A DNA stretch of 64,000 nt, taken from assembly GCF_014083945.1 (NCBI RefSeq), contig NZ_CP046444.1, positions 62,001 to 126,000 of the forward strand. The letters are read 5' to 3'. The notes beneath the pieces were generated by a model that made no database searches, was not told the DNA's origin, and saw only the letters and a program-made list of their open reading frames with translations. Source of the DNA: Granulicella sp. 5B5. GTDB lineage: Bacteria > Acidobacteriota > Terriglobia > Terriglobales > Acidobacteriaceae. Below, in pieces: positions 48,400 to 55,172 of the stretch. The translations under genes and the position numbers were made by a program. How positions within the stretch are numbered: the stretch's first letter is position 1; every line of letters starts with the position of its first letter.

Positions 48400-49247
48400 G
48401 GCTGGGCCTCTGTTTCGGGTAGGAGGAGGTTGTCGATGAGGCGGGTGGTTCCGGCGTAGGCGGCGATGGCGACGAGGGTACCGGGGCCTACGGTTTCGAC
48501 GGGGAGAAGGGTGGCAGCGTCAACCAGCTCGGCGTAATCGAGGCGCAGTCCTTCTGCTTTGCCGAGGCATTGGTGAAGATGATCGCGCAGGTTGACGGCG
48601 GACCGCTCACCGCGTGAGATGGATTGTGAGATGCAGTGGAGCGTGCGGGGGATGGCGAGGGCTTGCTCGCGCTCGGTGGGGGTGAGGTAGCGGTTGCGGG
48701 AGCTGAGGGCGAGGCCGTCGGTGTCGCGGACGGTGGGGCAGACGCGGAGGTCGACGGGGAGGTTGAGGTCCCGGACCATGGTGCGGAGGACGGCGACCTG
48801 GGCGGCGTCCTTTTGACCGAAGTAGGCGTGGTGCGGCTGCAGGATGTTGAAGAGCTTGGTGACGACAGTGGCGACGCCGCGGAAGTGGCCGGGGCGGGAG
48901 GCGCCGTCGAGACGGGAGCCGATGTTGGGGACGTCGACGAAGGTTTCGGCACCTGTGGGGTACATCTCGGTGGCGGATGGGGCGAAGAGGATGTCGACGT
49001 CTTCGCGTTCGAGGAGAGCGCAGTCTTCGGCGAAGGTGCGTGGGTACTTGGCGAGGTCTTCAGTGGGGGCGAACTGGAGCGGGTTGACGAAGATGGTGGC
49101 GGCGACGAGGTCGCTGGAGGCGCGTGCGGCGCGGACGAGGGAGAGATGGCCTTCGTGCAGGGCGCCCATGGTGGGGACGAGGCCGAGCGTGGCGTGTTGC
49201 TGGCGACGCCAGTGGCGGAGATCGGCGATGGTGGTGAAGATTTGCAT
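48396..49247 (-). CDS. panC: Pantothenate synthetase PanC
   Basis: The 283-residue enzyme condenses pantoate and beta-alanine using ATP. LVPTMGALHEGHLSLVRAAR holds the HxGH nucleotide motif, FVNPLQFAPTEDLAKYPRTF binds pantoate, YFGQKDAAQVAVLRTMVRDL follows, and LALSSRNRYLTPTER is the KMSKS-like loop. AAGGA precedes the ATG at 49247. It is coupled to coaBC by ATGA. A gap of 143 bases with a decayed repeat B separates it from panB. Confidence 0.95.
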   Translation of the reverse strand: MQIFTTIADLRHWRRQQHATLGLVPTMGALHEGHLSLVRAARASSDLVAATIFVNPLQFAPTEDLAKYPRTFAEDCALLEREDVDILFAPSATEMYPTGAETFVDVPNIGSRLDGASRPGHFRGVATVVTKLFNILQPHHAYFGQKDAAQVAVLRTMVRDLNLPVDLRVCPTVRDTDGLALSSRNRYLTPTEREQALAIPRTLHCISQSISRGERSAVNLRDHLHQCLGKAEGLRLDYAELVDAATLLPVETVGPGTLVAIAAYAGTTRLIDNLLLPETEAQP

Positions 49248-49279
49248 CGTTTCCTTGAGAGGTTGGGGCCGAGAAGCAA

Positions 49280-49345
49280 ACCAGGGGTTAAAGCCCCTTT
49301 CTTTTTCAGGCTGTGAGACCCGAGCCTAAAGGCTCGGGGTACCTA
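49280..49345. repeat. Repeat B, degenerate copy
   Basis: CAGGGGTTAAAGCCCCTTT followed by CCCGAGCCTAAAGGCTCGGG. The two palindromes around TAAAG resemble repeat B with diverged arms. It lies between panB and panC. Confidence 0.5.
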
Positions 49346-49390
49346 GAAGCCACAGCGTCGGAGTGCGTGGAGCCTGATGGAGCAGGCGGA

Positions 49391-50260
49391 TTATCGGGTG
49401 GTAAGGTGCTCGGTTTGGAGGTTGAGGCTGGGGGCGTGGTAGCTTTCGGCGTCGGCGGGGAAGGTGCGGGCGCTGACGGCGGTACGGTAATTCGCGAGGG
49501 CTTCGCGGATGAGGGTGCCGGCGTCTGCGAAGGGGCGGACGAACTTGGCGGGTGGGGTGAAGGTGAGTTGGAGGAGGTCATGGACGACGAGGACCTGGGC
49601 GTCGGTGTCGGGGCCGGCGCCGATGCCGATGGTGGGGATGGTGACGAGCGAGGTGATGTGCGCGGCGAGCTCGCGGGGGATGCCTTCGAGAACGATGGCG
49701 ATGGCTCCGGCGGCCTGGAGGGCGAGGGCGTCGTCAGCGAGCTGGAGCGCGGCGGCCTGGGTGCGGCCCTGGACTTTGTAGCCGCCCATGGCGTGCAGCG
49801 ACTGCGGAGTGAGGCCGATGTGGGCGACGACGGGGATCTGCGCGGCGGTGAGGGCGCGGATGTTGGCGGTCTGGGTGGTGCCGCCTTCGAGCTTGACGGC
49901 CTCGGCGCCGGACTCCTTGACGATACGGATGGCGTTGCGGAGGGTGTCTTCGATGGAGACGTGGTAGCTGCCGAAGGGCATGTCAACGACGAGCAGCGCG
50001 CGCTGGGTGCCGCGGCGGACGGCCTTGGCGTGGTGGATCATCTCGGCTACAGTCACCGACAGGGTATCGGCATGTCCTAAGACGGCCATGGCGAGGGAGT
50101 CGCCGACGAGGAGCAGGTCGATGCCGGCGTCGTCTGCGAGACGGGCGGTGGGGTAGTCGTAGGCTGTGAGGGCGGTGAAGGCGGTGCCGGCACGCTTGTG
50201 GGCCAGCAAAGTTTGCGGTGTCACCTTTTCGGCGACCGCGGGGGACGGTGTAAGGCTCAT
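49391..50260 (-). CDS. panB: 3-methyl-2-oxobutanoate hydroxymethyltransferase PanB
   Basis: The 289-residue TIM-barrel enzyme makes ketopantoate from alpha-ketoisovalerate with methylene-tetrahydrofolate. FTALTAYDYPTARLADDAGI, LLLVGDSLAMAVLGH, LLVVDMPFGSYHVSIEDTLR, GAEAVKLEGGTTQTANIRAL, PVVAHIGLTPQSLHAMGGYK and IGIGAGPDTDAQVLVVHDLL are the expected blocks, including the Mg-binding Asp residues. GGAGAGAAG precedes the ATG at 50260. With panC and coaBC it covers most of the pathway from pantoate to phosphopantetheine; panD, panE and panK/coaX are not here. Confidence 0.95.
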   Translation of the reverse strand: MSLTPSPAVAEKVTPQTLLAHKRAGTAFTALTAYDYPTARLADDAGIDLLLVGDSLAMAVLGHADTLSVTVAEMIHHAKAVRRGTQRALLVVDMPFGSYHVSIEDTLRNAIRIVKESGAEAVKLEGGTTQTANIRALTAAQIPVVAHIGLTPQSLHAMGGYKVQGRTQAAALQLADDALALQAAGAIAIVLEGIPRELAAHITSLVTIPTIGIGAGPDTDAQVLVVHDLLQLTFTPPAKFVRPFADAGTLIREALANYRTAVSARTFPADAESYHAPSLNLQTEHLTTR

Positions 50261-50374
50261 CTTCTCTCCAGTGCCACTTCGCGTGGGGATACGACACTTC
50301 GCTTGGTGCGATGTGCCGCTCCGCGTGAGGCGAATGCAGCCCGAACAGGAGTCAGTATAACGCTGTTGGTCGTC

Positions 50375-50434
50375 TCCGGGGCTAAAGCCCCGGCTCTGGG
50401 AGACAGTGCTCGGACGGGCTGAAGCCCGTCCCTA
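50375..50434. repeat. Repeat B, copy 2
   Basis: TCCGGGGCTAAAGCCCCGG then, after about 20 bases, CGGACGGGCTGAAGCCCGTC. A degenerate second half (ATGGGCTGGAGTCCGTCCC) follows at about 50517. It lies in the 434-base gap between lexA and panB, which holds no gene. Confidence 0.85.
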
Positions 50435-50594
50435 CCGATCTCCTCGATGCCCTCAGATTTCCTGATGATCTTAGATTCCCTGATGATCTCGTTCCCTGAT
50501 GATCTCGAAGTGCATGGATGGGCTGGAGTCCGTCCCTACTCCGAAGTGCCTGCGCACAATGGGCCGCTGTTGGAATGCAGGCGCGCTTCGCGCG

Positions 50595-50624
50595 AGAAGC
50601 AGGTTCCTCGCTACGCTCGGAATG
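50595..50624. repeat. Repeat C, copy 2
   Basis: Identical over about 30 bases to 47067-47096, starting AGAAGCAGGTTCCTCGCTAC. It is followed by the 18-base tandem repeat. Confidence 0.8.
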
Positions 50625-50632
50625 ACAGAAAG

Positions 50633-50674
50633 AAAAGCAAAGACAACACCAAAAGCAAAGACAACACCAAAAGC
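50633..50674. repeat. Short tandem repeat, 18-base unit
   Basis: AAAAGCAAAGACAACACC is present twice in direct succession (50633-50650 and 50651-50668) with a third partial unit AAAAGC. It ends 20 bases before the lexA stop. Confidence 0.9.
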
Positions 50675-50694
50675 GACGGCACTCCTGCTGTGGG

Positions 50695-51300
50695 TCAGGC
50701 GTATTTGCGGAGGATGCCTAGGACTTTGCCCTGGATGGTGACGCTGGCGGCGGGGGCGTAGATGGGGGCCATCTCGGCGTTGGAGGGCTGGAGACGGATC
50801 TGGTTGCCCTCGCGGTAGAAGCGCTTGAGGGTGGCGTCGGTGCCGTCGACCAGGGCGACGACGATCTCGCCTTCGCGGGCGGTGCGGGTCTTTTCGACGA
50901 GGACGTAGTCGCCGGACATGATGTGCTCGTCGCGCATCGAGTCGCCGCGGACTTCGAGGGCGAAGCACTCCTTGTTGCCGAGGATCTCGCCGAGGGAGAT
51001 GGACTCGGTCTGCTCGACGGCTTCGACGGGCTTGCCGGCGGCGATGCGGCCGAGCAGAGGAAGGCGGTCCATGGCGGAGCGGACCTTGCGCTGGGGGATG
51101 ACGTCGATGGAACGGCTGCGGTTGTGGGCGCGCTGAAGCAAGCCCTTGGTCTGCAGGTTGGTGACATGCTTGTGCACCGTGGCCAGGGAGCTGAGGCTGA
51201 GGCCGGCCGCGATCTCCTCATAGGAAGGGGAGTAGCCGTTGCGTGAGGTGAAGCTGGTGAGGAAGTCGAGAACCTCTTTTTGCCGTCGCGTGATAGCCAT
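50695..51300 (-). CDS. lexA: LexA repressor
   Basis: A 201-residue SOS repressor. The N-terminal winged helix (RRQKEVLDFLTSFTSRNGYS, then LSLSSLATVHKHVTNLQ) binds DNA. The C-terminal peptidase has the cleavage site Ala88-Gly89 in GRIAAGKPVEA, catalytic Ser121 in RGDSMRDEHI, and Lys159 in TDATLKRFYREG. Self-cleavage is triggered by RecA filaments. The ATG at 51300 gives the family-standard start; two in-frame ATGs up to 12 codons upstream are less likely. A GTTC-N7-ATTC direct repeat just upstream may be its own operator. fliA lies divergently. Confidence 0.94.
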   Translation of the reverse strand: MAITRRQKEVLDFLTSFTSRNGYSPSYEEIAAGLSLSSLATVHKHVTNLQTKGLLQRAHNRSRSIDVIPQRKVRSAMDRLPLLGRIAAGKPVEAVEQTESISLGEILGNKECFALEVRGDSMRDEHIMSGDYVLVEKTRTAREGEIVVALVDGTDATLKRFYREGNQIRLQPSNAEMAPIYAPAASVTIQGKVLGILRKYA

Positions 51301-51316
51301 GGCTGCCATTATTAGC

Positions 51317-51331
51317 GAATAAAAGGCGAAC
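51317..51331 (-). promoter_or_regulatory. Candidate LexA operator (GTTC-N7-ATTC direct repeat)
   Basis: On the minus strand, GTTCGCCTTTTATTC lies 17-31 bases before the chosen lexA ATG. It differs by one base from the GTTC-N7-GTTC direct-repeat box known from alphaproteobacterial LexA. Its position suits autorepression. The assignment for this phylum is inference. Confidence 0.4.
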
Positions 51332-51590
51332 TGCAAGGGGTATCGACTGAAAAAGATTGCTCGGTTGCCGATAGAGGAACTAGGTGCCGGAGGAATCTGT
51401 CACCGGTTCGGACATGACACAGAGGTGCCACAGAGGTTTGGGTGGGCCAAAAAGAAGCTGCGGCCGCAGTGATGCGCGTGGCTACGGAGCGATGACTAAA
51501 GAGGCAAGGGCGGGTGGAAGTAAACGTGAGAGGACGTGAAGACGTCGCGCGTCGATTCTGAGAGATCGCTCAGATTTGGGCGTCTAGTTT
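51332..51590. other. Non-coding part of the lexA-fliA divergent region
   Basis: No gene is apparent. It contains a CATCGGCT/AGCCGATG inverted repeat a little further on (51631-51656) in the fliA leader, and the sigma-54-like promoter that follows this stretch. Confidence 0.6.
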
Positions 51591-51606
51591 TGGCATCCCG
51601 GTTGCA
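51591..51606 (+). promoter_or_regulatory. Sigma-54 (RpoN) promoter upstream of fliA
   Basis: TGGCAT-CCCGG-TTGCA matches the -24/-12 consensus TGGCAC-N5-TTGCW, with GG and GC exactly 12 bases apart. The predicted start is near 51618, giving an 80-base leader before the fliA ATG at 51697. The leader contains the hairpin CATCGGCT/AGCCGATG. No enhancer-binding protein gene is adjacent. Confidence 0.65.
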
Positions 51607-51696
51607 TTGATGCCAGTCAAGCGAGGGCTTCATCGGCTGAGACACTCCAGCCGATGGGATGCCTGTGTGAATCATGCGCACTGAGGAGTTCCAGCG

Positions 51697-52590
51697 ATGA
51701 CTAGCTTGACGAGCTGTACGAACGACGCGGCGAAGGCCTCGGCCGCCGAGATGGGCGGGTTGCTGGAGATGGACGAGGCGGGCTACAGCAGGGCGGAGGT
51801 TGCTCCAGTGCCCGCAGCGGTGGCGGCGATTGCGGCGATGACATCCATGGAAGATACGGCGGGCGAGCAGGAGCGGCAGCTACTGGAGCACCTGCCGATG
51901 GTGAAGTACATTGCGCGGCGCATCCATGAGCGGCTGCCGCAGCATGTGGAGATGGACGATCTGGTGTCGGCCGGGGTGTTTGGGCTCATCGATGCGTTCA
52001 ACAAGTTCGATCACACGAAGAAGGTGCAGTTCAAGAGCTATGCGCAGTTCCGCGTGCGGGGAGCGATTCTGGACTCGCTGCGCGAACTGGACTGGAGCCC
52101 GCGCGAGCTGCGGCGCAAGGGGCGTGCGGTGGAGGAGGCGATCCGGGCGCTGACGCACCGTAATGGACGCGCACCGCAGGAGGCCGAGATTGCGCGGGAG
52201 ATGAGCCTGTCGCTGCATGACTTTCAACTGCTGCTGGGCGATCTGAAGGGGCTGGAGATCGGGAGCCTGCATGCGGAGCGGAGTGAGGACTCGGGCGAAG
52301 AGGAGCTGGCGTTCCTGCCGACGTCTCCGGAGGAAGACCCGCTGTTCCGGTGTCTGCAGGGGGAGATGAGGCAGCGACTGGTGGATGCGATTGAAGAGCT
52401 GCCGGAGAAAGAAAGACTGGTGTTGACCCTCTACTACTACGAGGAACTGACGATGAAGGAGATAGGACTGACGCTGGGTGTGGTGGAGTCGCGGGTATCG
52501 CAGATCCACTCGGCTGCAGTGCTCAGGCTGCGGGCGGCGCTGGGCGCCGGTTCGAAGCTGAAGAGGCCGCGGGCGCGTAATGCAGCGTAA
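51697..52590 (+). CDS. fliA: Flagellar-type RNA polymerase sigma factor FliA (sigma-28)
   Basis: The 297-residue sigma factor has region 2 (HLPMVKYIARRIHERLPQHV, MDDLVSAGVFGLIDAFNKFD, VQFKSYAQFRVRGAILDSLR, ELDWSPRELRRKGRAVEEA), region 3 (HRNGRAPQEAEIAREMSLSL) and region 4 (ELPEKERLVLTLYYYEELTM then KEIGLTLGVVESRVSQIHSA). The LDWSPRELRRK segment and region 4 match FliA/WhiG. The 50-residue N-terminal extension is acidic and variable. GAGGAG lies 8 bases before the ATG. A sigma-54 promoter precedes it and an FlgM-like anti-sigma gene follows 520 bases downstream; other flagellar genes are not in the window. Confidence 0.93.
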   Translation: MTSLTSCTNDAAKASAAEMGGLLEMDEAGYSRAEVAPVPAAVAAIAAMTSMEDTAGEQERQLLEHLPMVKYIARRIHERLPQHVEMDDLVSAGVFGLIDAFNKFDHTKKVQFKSYAQFRVRGAILDSLRELDWSPRELRRKGRAVEEAIRALTHRNGRAPQEAEIAREMSLSLHDFQLLLGDLKGLEIGSLHAERSEDSGEEELAFLPTSPEEDPLFRCLQGEMRQRLVDAIEELPEKERLVLTLYYYEELTMKEIGLTLGVVESRVSQIHSAAVLRLRAALGAGSKLKRPRARNAA

Positions 52591-52675
52591 GTGCGTGGCG
52601 TAACCGAACAACGAAGACGAGGAACTGAAGGCCCTGTACGACCTGGCGGAGCAGAAGGCACTTGGGAGAGTCGAG

Positions 52676-52780
52676 ATGGCACAGCAGACGACGAGTGGGA
52701 CGCCGGCAAACACGCCGATGAGCAATGCGGCGTATAACCGGCACCAGGCGATGCAGGTTCGGGGGCGGTGCGGCCGATGA
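52676..52780 (+). CDS. Possible 34-residue protein between fliA and flgM
   Basis: The ATG at 52676 has GGGAGAG 5 bases upstream. The product begins AQQTTSGTPANTPMSNAAYN and ends in a TGA at 52778-52780 that overlaps the ATG of the next small frame (ATGA). The same frame is open for 23 more codons upstream (LKALYDLAEQKALGRVE) but lacks a normal start there. It may be a real coupled small gene or the front half of a frameshifted gene. No family recognised. Confidence 0.35.
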   Translation: MAQQTTSGTPANTPMSNAAYNRHQAMQVRGRCGR

Positions 52781-52902
52781 ACCGGGTACCGGTGCATCCG
52801 ATGTATGCAGCGCGGCGCATGCCGACGGGTCGGAGCCTGGCGCACTCTGTGCTGGCGGTTCTGCTGGTATTGGGTGTGCTGGTGCTGCTGGCGAACATCT
52901 AA
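52777..52902 (+). CDS. Possible 41-residue single-span membrane protein
   Basis: The ATG overlaps the stop of the preceding small frame. The product has a basic N-terminus (MYAARRMPTGR) and a hydrophobic C-terminal helix, SVLAVLLVLGVLVLLANI, ending at TAA 52900-52902, the layout of a tail-anchored mini-protein. Together with the upstream frame it could also be one protein broken by a frameshift. No family recognised. Confidence 0.4.
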   Translation: MNRVPVHPMYAARRMPTGRSLAHSVLAVLLVLGVLVLLANI

Positions 52903-53106
52903 GCGACACCTGGTGGCAGATGAAGGCCGAAGGAGGGCCCTTAGAAAAAGATTAGGAGCGGCTGTAAAGTTTTGCGTCTACCTGTCGATAGTGGCTTAAT
53001 CGAGAGCCGTATGGTGGGTGAACGCGTCTTGGGGACCATCTTGGGGCTTTGCTGAGAACAGGAAAGAGGCCGCGGTTCGCAGGCGCGGGCTGCTTGCAGG
53101 AGCAGG

Positions 53107-53382
53107 GTGGGCCGCGCTACTGTGATGTTGACCCGAGAGGCGGAAGTGGTGGCCCGGTTGAAGCATAACGGCGCAATGGACGACACGGCGATGACGAACC
53201 CGGCGCGGCTGAAGAGGCTGCCGGTGGAAGACGCTCCGGACGATGTGCGGGTGCAGAAGGTGGAGCGGCTGCGGGCAGCGATTGCGAGTGGGCGCTATTC
53301 TGTGTCGTCGGACGCGCTGGCGGGCAAGCTGATGGAGCACATGCGGGCTCTGGATGATGGGGAGTTGTCGAAGCGCGGGTGA
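53107..53382 (+). CDS. flgM: FlgM-like anti-sigma-28 factor
   Basis: A small protein of 91 residues from GTG at 53107, or 85 from ATG at 53125. The C-terminal segment RVQKVERLRAAIASGRYSVS followed by SDALAGKLMEHM matches the FlgM sigma-binding region (K-V-x-x-L-R-x-A-I-x-x-G-x-Y-x-V-x-x-x-x-I-A-x-x-L). The N-terminal half is unstructured, as in known FlgM. It would hold FliA inactive until secreted or titrated. Its position near fliA supports this. A fuller flagellar cluster must be elsewhere if the cell is motile. Confidence 0.8.
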   Translation: MGRATVMLTREAEVVARLKHNGAMDDTAMTNPARLKRLPVEDAPDDVRVQKVERLRAAIASGRYSVSSDALAGKLMEHMRALDDGELSKRG

Positions 53383-53404
53383 TGATGCTGGCGGCCCGTT
53401 ATCC

Positions 53405-53467
53405 CTCCGGGGCTAAAGCCCCATCTTGCAATGGAATGTTTTCGGACGGGCTGAAGCCCGTCCCCTC
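53405..53467. repeat. Repeat B, copy 3
   Basis: TCCGGGGCTAAAGCCCC then CGGACGGGCTGAAGCCCGTC, separated by about 24 bases. It begins 23 bases after the flgM stop. The rest of the gap up to 53651 holds no gene. Confidence 0.87.
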
Positions 53468-53651
53468 CAAAGCTGACGAACTGATAGTTTGGTGAGCGTG
53501 CCCGAGCAGAGAGTGTGAGTTTGATGCGGCGAAAAGGAGTGCAGGGTGGCCGCGGTGGGGCTGTCATGCTCTGCACATCTTTGTGAGGGATGATTGTAGG
53601 TGCGGCCTGAGGGCCGTGTGCGACGTCTGAAGACGAAGAAGGAGATTTTGC

Positions 53652-54356
53652 ATGAGTGAGTTTGTGACGGTGAAGGCCGCTGACGGCCATGAGCTTTCCG
53701 CCTACGTGGTGAAGCCTGAGGGCACGCCGAAGGGCGCGCTGGTGGTGGTGCAGGAGATCTTCGGTGTGAACAAGCACATCCGTAGCGTGGCCGACGGTTA
53801 TGCGAAGGAAGGTTATGTGGCGATCGCACCGGCGCTGTTTGACCGGATCGAGCGCGGGGTGGACATCGACTACACGCCGGACGAGATGAAGTATGCGTTC
53901 ACCGAGCTGTATCCGAAGCTGAATGTGGAGTTGGCGCTGCTGGATGTGGCGGCGGCGTTCCAGCATGTGGCAGGCGCGCACAAGACGGCGGTGCTGGGGT
54001 TCTGCTATGGCGGACTGATGGCGTGGCTGAGTGCGACACGGGCCAAGGCGCTGGGGATATCTCCGGTGTGCACGGTGGGGTACTACGCGGGCGGCATTGG
54101 TCACTTTGCGAAAGAGGAGCCGACCTGTCCGGTGATGCTTCACTTCGGCGCGGCGGATTCGCACATCGACAAGGACCAGATTGATGCCGTGCGGGAGGCG
54201 AACCCGGCAGGGAAGACGCCGGAGGTGGAGGTGTTCGAGTATGAGGGCGCAGGACATGCCTTCAACCGCGCGCCGGACCCGCACTCGTACCATGCAGAGG
54301 CCGCGAAGCTTGCGGGAGAGCGGTCGCTGGCGTTTCTGAAGAAATATATTGGGTAA
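53652..54356 (+). CDS. Dienelactone hydrolase family protein
   Basis: The 234-residue alpha/beta hydrolase has the catalytic triad of dienelactone hydrolases: nucleophile Cys in AVLGFCYGGLMAW, Asp in LHFGAADSHIDKDQ, and His in YEGAGHAFNRAPDP. VVVQEIFGVNKHIRSVADGY is the conserved N-terminal block with the Glu that activates the Cys. The length is typical. AAGGAG lies 7 bases before the ATG. In aromatic degraders the enzyme opens dienelactone, but the family is broad and no ring-cleavage genes are nearby, so substrate is open. Confidence 0.9.
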   Translation: MSEFVTVKAADGHELSAYVVKPEGTPKGALVVVQEIFGVNKHIRSVADGYAKEGYVAIAPALFDRIERGVDIDYTPDEMKYAFTELYPKLNVELALLDVAAAFQHVAGAHKTAVLGFCYGGLMAWLSATRAKALGISPVCTVGYYAGGIGHFAKEEPTCPVMLHFGAADSHIDKDQIDAVREANPAGKTPEVEVFEYEGAGHAFNRAPDPHSYHAEAAKLAGERSLAFLKKYIG

Positions 54357-54389
54357 GGGGCTGAAACGGCGCCCGAAACGGTTCGGAAA

Positions 54390-54426
54390 CCACGCTGACG
54401 GAGGAGTTTGAATGCCGTCAGCGTGG
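54390..54426 (+). terminator. Strong hairpin between the hydrolase gene and rpsO
   Basis: CCACGCTGACGG (54390-54401) pairs perfectly with CCGTCAGCGTGG (54415-54426) around a 13-base loop, followed by TATCTTTAAC. The short T-rich tail makes it a plausible terminator of the hydrolase gene 33 bases upstream. Confidence 0.65.
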
Positions 54427-54491
54427 TATCTTTAACGAGGACACTAGGAGTAGTGGACTAGAGCATAGAGAATCAGGAGCAAGACACAGCC

Positions 54492-54758
54492 GTGTTGGCA
54501 ACCGAAAAGAAAAGCGACATTATCAGCAAGTTCCGTACGCACGATACGGACACCGGCAGCCCCGAGGTGCAGATTGCAATCCTCTCGGAGCGTATCGGTG
54601 AGTTGACCGAGCACTTCAAGACGCACAAGAAGGACCACGGTTCGCGCCGCGGCCTGCTGATGCTGGTCTCGAAGCGCCGTAGCCTTCTGGACTACCTGAA
54701 GAAGACGGACTCGGACCGCTATCGTGATGTGATCGGCAAGCTGGGTATTCGCAAGTAA
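54492..54758 (+). CDS. rpsO: 30S ribosomal protein S15
   Basis: The 88-residue protein contains the S15 core [40 protein letters not shown] and [18 protein letters not shown], ending [13 protein letters not shown]15 binds 16S rRNA early in small-subunit assembly. The start is GTG at 54492 (a TTG codon follows at once and could also serve). It precedes pnp, the classic rpsO-pnp order, but here a terminator stands between them. Confidence 0.96.
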   Translation: MLATEKKSDIISKFRTHDTDTGSPEVQIAILSERIGELTEHFKTHKKDHGSRRGLLMLVSKRRSLLDYLKKTDSDRYRDVIGKLGIRK

Positions 54759-55053
54759 GCTGCGACGAGCAGGCCTGTCTGGGTATCCAGGCGGCTGGCT
54801 GTTGCGGCTCTTGCGCCCAACGGACTGGCTGGGTGAAAATGCCCGGGTCTGGAAGACCAGAGTCAAAGGCCTTGCTGAGGTTACGACGTCTGGGTTACAA
54901 GTGCCAGGAGTTAGGACGATTGAGATTGCATGGTGCCCACGGGCTTAAGGCACACGTTCGGCTGGACGCGCGTATCGGCGCAACGTCCGTTGCCGTGCCC
55001 GTCACTATGCGCTCGGCCACTAATATTCTCTGGACGAGAGGTTGAGATCGAAG

Positions 55054-55086
55054 GCCCCGACCGAAGATGTTTCGGCGGGGCTTTTG
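55054..55086 (+). terminator. Rho-independent terminator between rpsO and pnp
   Basis: GCCCCG-A-CCGAA (55054-55065) pairs with TTCGG-CGGGGC (55071-55081) and is followed by TTTTGT. It splits the usual rpsO-pnp unit; attenuation or read-through is possible. The 55090-55172 leader of pnp has no further feature I can support. Confidence 0.85.
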
Positions 55087-55172
55087 TCGTTGAGCAGCGC
55101 ATCCCCAGGACGTGACGGCGCGCCGCGACTGCCAAGAGCTTAGAGACGCAACGAAGAAGAAGAGGAAGAGAC

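Noticed and set aside
51590-51690. Possible c-di-GMP or similar riboswitch in the fliA leader
   Set aside because: Two hairpins can be drawn, but the conserved cores of GEMM-type aptamers are missing; the sigma-54 promoter explains the GGCAT/TTGCA part.
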